NCBI GenBank assembly: GCA_016748015.1
Contig: JAAOMT010000239.1
Location: 582,902 to 644,615, forward strand
Direction of reading: 5' to 3'
Origin: Geosiphon pyriformis
Lineage: Eukaryota > Glomeromycota > Glomeromycetes > Archaeosporales > Geosiphonaceae
Length of the DNA: 61,714 bases
Shown here: positions 59,641 through 61,714 of the stretch, piece after piece
How positions within the stretch are numbered: position 1 is the stretch's first letter
Layout of the letters: each line of letters opens with the position of its first letter
The notes under the pieces: model-generated
What the model saw: only the letters and a program-made list of their open reading frames with translations
Database searches by the model: none
What the model was told of the DNA's origin: nothing
Made by a program: the position numbers and the translations under genes

Positions 59641-60498
59641 TGTTACGGGATGGTTTTCTTGTTATATTTAATTGCTGATATCCCGCTTTAATTGCAATCA
59701 GTCTTTCGTGAGTTCCTCAATTCTATTTGTGTGATAATGTTACTGTTACACTGAAGGCTTTCTTTTTACTGTTGCAATGTAAGTTATTTTTTAATTCTTG
59801 ATTGTTGTGTGTGTTTATGTACTCCTTCTCAGAGGCTGAACTGAAATCTACCCACTGTCTGAGGTCTTCTCTGAGGCTATCCTTGCAATTGCCTGATGTG
59901 TTTCTCTAATCTAGAAACACAGAATGTTAATGGTCTTTAGCGCTTTTCTAATTCTCACAATAAAGCTTTTATCAATTAGTAACAATGTGAATAATCTTGA
60001 TCAAGGATTATTCTTCCAAGGGTTTCAATTGATGAATGATAATTTCATTCAATAAATAATACAAGTAAGTTTCTTAATACTTTGGGTTGTGATAGTTCAG
60101 TTTTAAATATTTCTTTTTGATTTTTAAAGGTTTCTTGGGATATTTAATTTGAAAGTATGATTTAAAGTGGAGTTTGTTGGATAAAATTGGATCTATTGCT
60201 TGATAAGTTATGATTTTTATTACTTGATTTTTTTATTTCCCAATATTAAAACTACTATATATATACATGTTTGTAGTTCTACGAGAAAATACTTTCTTTT
60301 TGATATTTCAACCTGGTGTTTGCTGCTATCACCAGTTGGTGTTGACTGCTATTGTGAACTGGTGCTTGCCACTATCGCGAGATGGTGTTTGCTACTATGT
60401 TAATCATTACCTTTCTAAGATTATTACTGTGCTATATTATGATTGAATAGTTTGTATTATTTTTATGATTCTTTTTTCTAAATTCTTAAACTGTAACA
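59641..60498 (-). repeat. Gypsy-5 3' LTR (858 bp)
   Basis: Plus-strand ends TGTTAC and GTAACA. It shares 59641-60080 with the LTR at 1-442, inverted. A TATA-like run lies near 60252-60265 on the minus strand. Four imperfect units of about 20-26 bp built on CTGGTGTTTGCTACTATC lie at 60311-60399. The ORF of 67 codons across these repeats is not a gene. Confidence 0.92.
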
Positions 60499-60539
60499 TT
60501 ATCTCCTCCTTTCAAGATTGAGCTCCGTCGAAATCGAAG

Positions 60540-60866
60540 TTAATTTCTTATGTATTGGATTATGTCTGAGCTCATTTTTGGCCAATAGTAACGGCTAGTT
60601 GCACGTTGAATGGTTGCTGTTTTTCCAAAGTGGCCTGAATGAATATCTGAGTGCATGTTAAATAAGATAGTTTTTTTTTCATCCGTGGTTATAACTCTTA
60701 ATGAATTATCTGGATTTTGTCGATTCTGGTAATAAAGTATGTGATTTTGGATGAAATAGTGTTTTGCTAATTTTTGGAGCTTAATTAGCTCTTTTACTGG
60801 CATTTCTTCGTTTATTTGTAGTGTTTCCAAGTATTGGCTGAGGTTTTTGTAAAGGTGGTTGTTCAT
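60540..60866 (-). pseudogene. pol: Gypsy-5 integrase N-terminal stub
   Basis: 108 codons with the first half of the HHCC zinc domain: HSDIHSGHFG and SRYYWPKMSSDIIQYIRN. The frame then stops, exactly where the CxxC pair should follow. The next bases already match the region before the purine tract of gypsy-2 (GATTTCxACxGAGCTCAAT). So an internal deletion joins the zinc domain to the 3' end. The stub lies in a different frame from RT. Confidence 0.85.
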
Positions 60867-60895
60867 TGTTGTTGTGGCGGGTGGATTGGTGATTT

Positions 60896-61714
60896 TTATG
60901 TGTGTCTCATTCTTGACAAACAGTCAGCATTAGCATTTTTGGTATCTTCTTTGTATTTGATAATATAATCGTATGGTGCTAACGTTTGTGACCATCTGGC
61001 GTATTTTCCTTTTAGCGCTTTTTTGTTATTTAACCAGACCAGACCTCTATGATCTGTCATAATCTCAAAGAGTTGGTACCGTAAATATGTGTCAAAGTGA
61101 ACACAACTCCAGACTACTGCTAAGCATTCAAGTTCATGTGCTGCATAGTTTTGTTCTGCCGTACTGAGACTTCTGCTGGCATAAGCAATTACACGTTCTC
61201 TTCCATTATCATCTTTTTGTGACAGAATGGCTCCAAGTCCAGTTCCAGAGGCATCTGTGGCCAAAATGAATTTCTTGTTGAAATTCGGATAGATCATTAT
61301 TGGTGATTCAATGAGCTTTTGTCTAAGGTACTCAAAAGCTTTTTGTTGTGCTTCAGTCCATTCAAACTTCACATTTTTAGATAGTAGGTAATTAAGGGGT
61401 TTGGCGATGTTTGAAAAGTTTTCTACAAAGCGGCGATAGTAAGATGCGAGTCCTAAAAAGCTTCTAACTTCTGAGACGTTTCGAGGTACTGGAAAATTTT
61501 TCACTTTGTCTATTTTTGATGGATCTGGTTTTATTCCATCTTTTCCAACTACGTGTCCTAAAAATGCTAGCTCATTTTTCCCAAAGAAACATTTTTCTAG
61601 ATTTAGTTTAAGTCCAGTGTGTCTCAATCTCTCAAAAACTTGTTGTAAATATTGGAGATGATCCGTGAATTTTGACGAGAAAACATTTGTATCATCCAAG
61701 TAGACAACAACGGA
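60896..61714 (-). CDS. pol: Gypsy-5 RT C-terminal half and RNase H (open, partial)
   Basis: Open from the window edge to the stop at 60896. It begins VVVYLDDTNVFSS, the RT catalytic box, then GLKLNLEKCFFGK, FLGHVVGKDGIKPDP and FLGLASYYRRFVENFS. RNase H: ATDASGTGLGAILSQKDD, HELECLAVVW, MTDHRGLVW and NANADCLSR, so all four acidic positions are present. No stops in 819 bases. The N-terminal part lies outside the window, so the start is not visible. Confidence 0.92.
   Translation of the reverse strand, partial: SVVVYLDDTNVFSSKFTDHLQYLQQVFERLRHTGLKLNLEKCFFGKNELAFLGHVVGKDGIKPDPSKIDKVKNFPVPRNVSEVRSFLGLASYYRRFVENFSNIAKPLNYLLSKNVKFEWTEAQQKAFEYLRQKLIESPIMIYPNFNKKFILATDASGTGLGAILSQKDDNGRERVIAYASRSLSTAEQNYAAHELECLAVVWSCVHFDTYLRYQLFEIMTDHRGLVWLNNKKALKGKYARWSQTLAPYDYIIKYKEDTKNANADCLSRMRHT

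Larger units (their letters stand above)
59641..61714 (-). mobile_element. Gypsy-5: Ty3/gypsy element of family G3, partial, integrase deleted
   Basis: Minus-strand element running off the window. Its 3' LTR is 59641-60498, purine tract 60499-60516, then a short integrase stub and an open RT/RNase H frame. The coding sequence is much cleaner than in the other elements. It inserted in gypsy-3, so it is younger. Most of integrase is missing between the zinc domain and the purine tract. Confidence 0.92.

Noticed and set aside
60200-60403. 67-codon plus-strand frame in the G3 LTR
   Set aside because: It lies wholly in LTR sequence and reads through the U3 tandem repeats.

Overview
The window looks like repeat-rich nuclear DNA of an arbuscular mycorrhizal fungus (Glomeromycotina; Rhizophagus- or Gigaspora-like). 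Three things point there: extreme AT-richness; a tyrosine-kinase-like gene with an N-terminal Cys motif and an intron-split kinase domain of the type expanded in these fungi; and LINE and Ty3/gypsy proteins of the kind I associate with their genomes. The assignment is from family resemblance, not from a search. Only one ordinary host gene is visible, the kinase at 46.8-48.3 kb. Almost everything else is transposable elements or their remains.

Layout. 1-442: end of an LTR, family G3. 443-5480: LINE-A, minus strand, ORF1 plus ORF2, cut by that LTR. 5481-10007: AT desert that starts with a decayed LINE ORF1. 10008-17643: gypsy-1, family G1, both LTRs, 4-bp target duplication, plus an extra ORF after integrase. 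17648-23072: AT desert with a less AT-rich island at 19.5-19.77 kb and decayed LINE sequence near its end. 23073-36163: a four-layer nest. A decayed LINE-D holds a decayed gypsy-4 (family G2), which holds an inverted solo LTR, which holds gypsy-2 (24335-34519), an almost complete element with gag, protease, a Cys-rich module, dUTPase, RT, RNase H and integrase. 36770-43560: full-length LINE-B, minus strand, also inserted in LINE-D. 43561-46240: remains of LINE-D and a further decayed LINE copy. 46.8-48.3 kb: kinase gene. 48.58-48.9 kb: decayed inverted LTR. 48.9-51.07 kb: desert. 51.07-51.54 kb: 5'-truncated LINE-C. 51.64-52.76 kb: moderately decayed LINE ORF1. 52762-59640: gypsy-3 (family G2), broken by the insertion of a G3 element (59641 to the window end, minus strand).

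How it fits together. The window records successive insertion and decay. In LINE-A ORF2, nearly all of LINE-B ORF2, gypsy-1 pol and gypsy-2, the reading frame survives over kilobases while stop codons accumulate, many of them TGA at Arg or Trp positions and TAA/TAG at Gln positions. This points to transition-type mutation (C to T, G to A) rather than indel decay. Taken to its end, the same process appears to have turned older LINEs into the AT deserts: ORF1 homology can still be followed codon by codon in sequence that otherwise reads as plain A+T. The most unusual coding content is the gypsy family carrying a Cys-rich module and a dUTPase between protease and reverse transcriptase, followed by the env-position ORF of gypsy-1.
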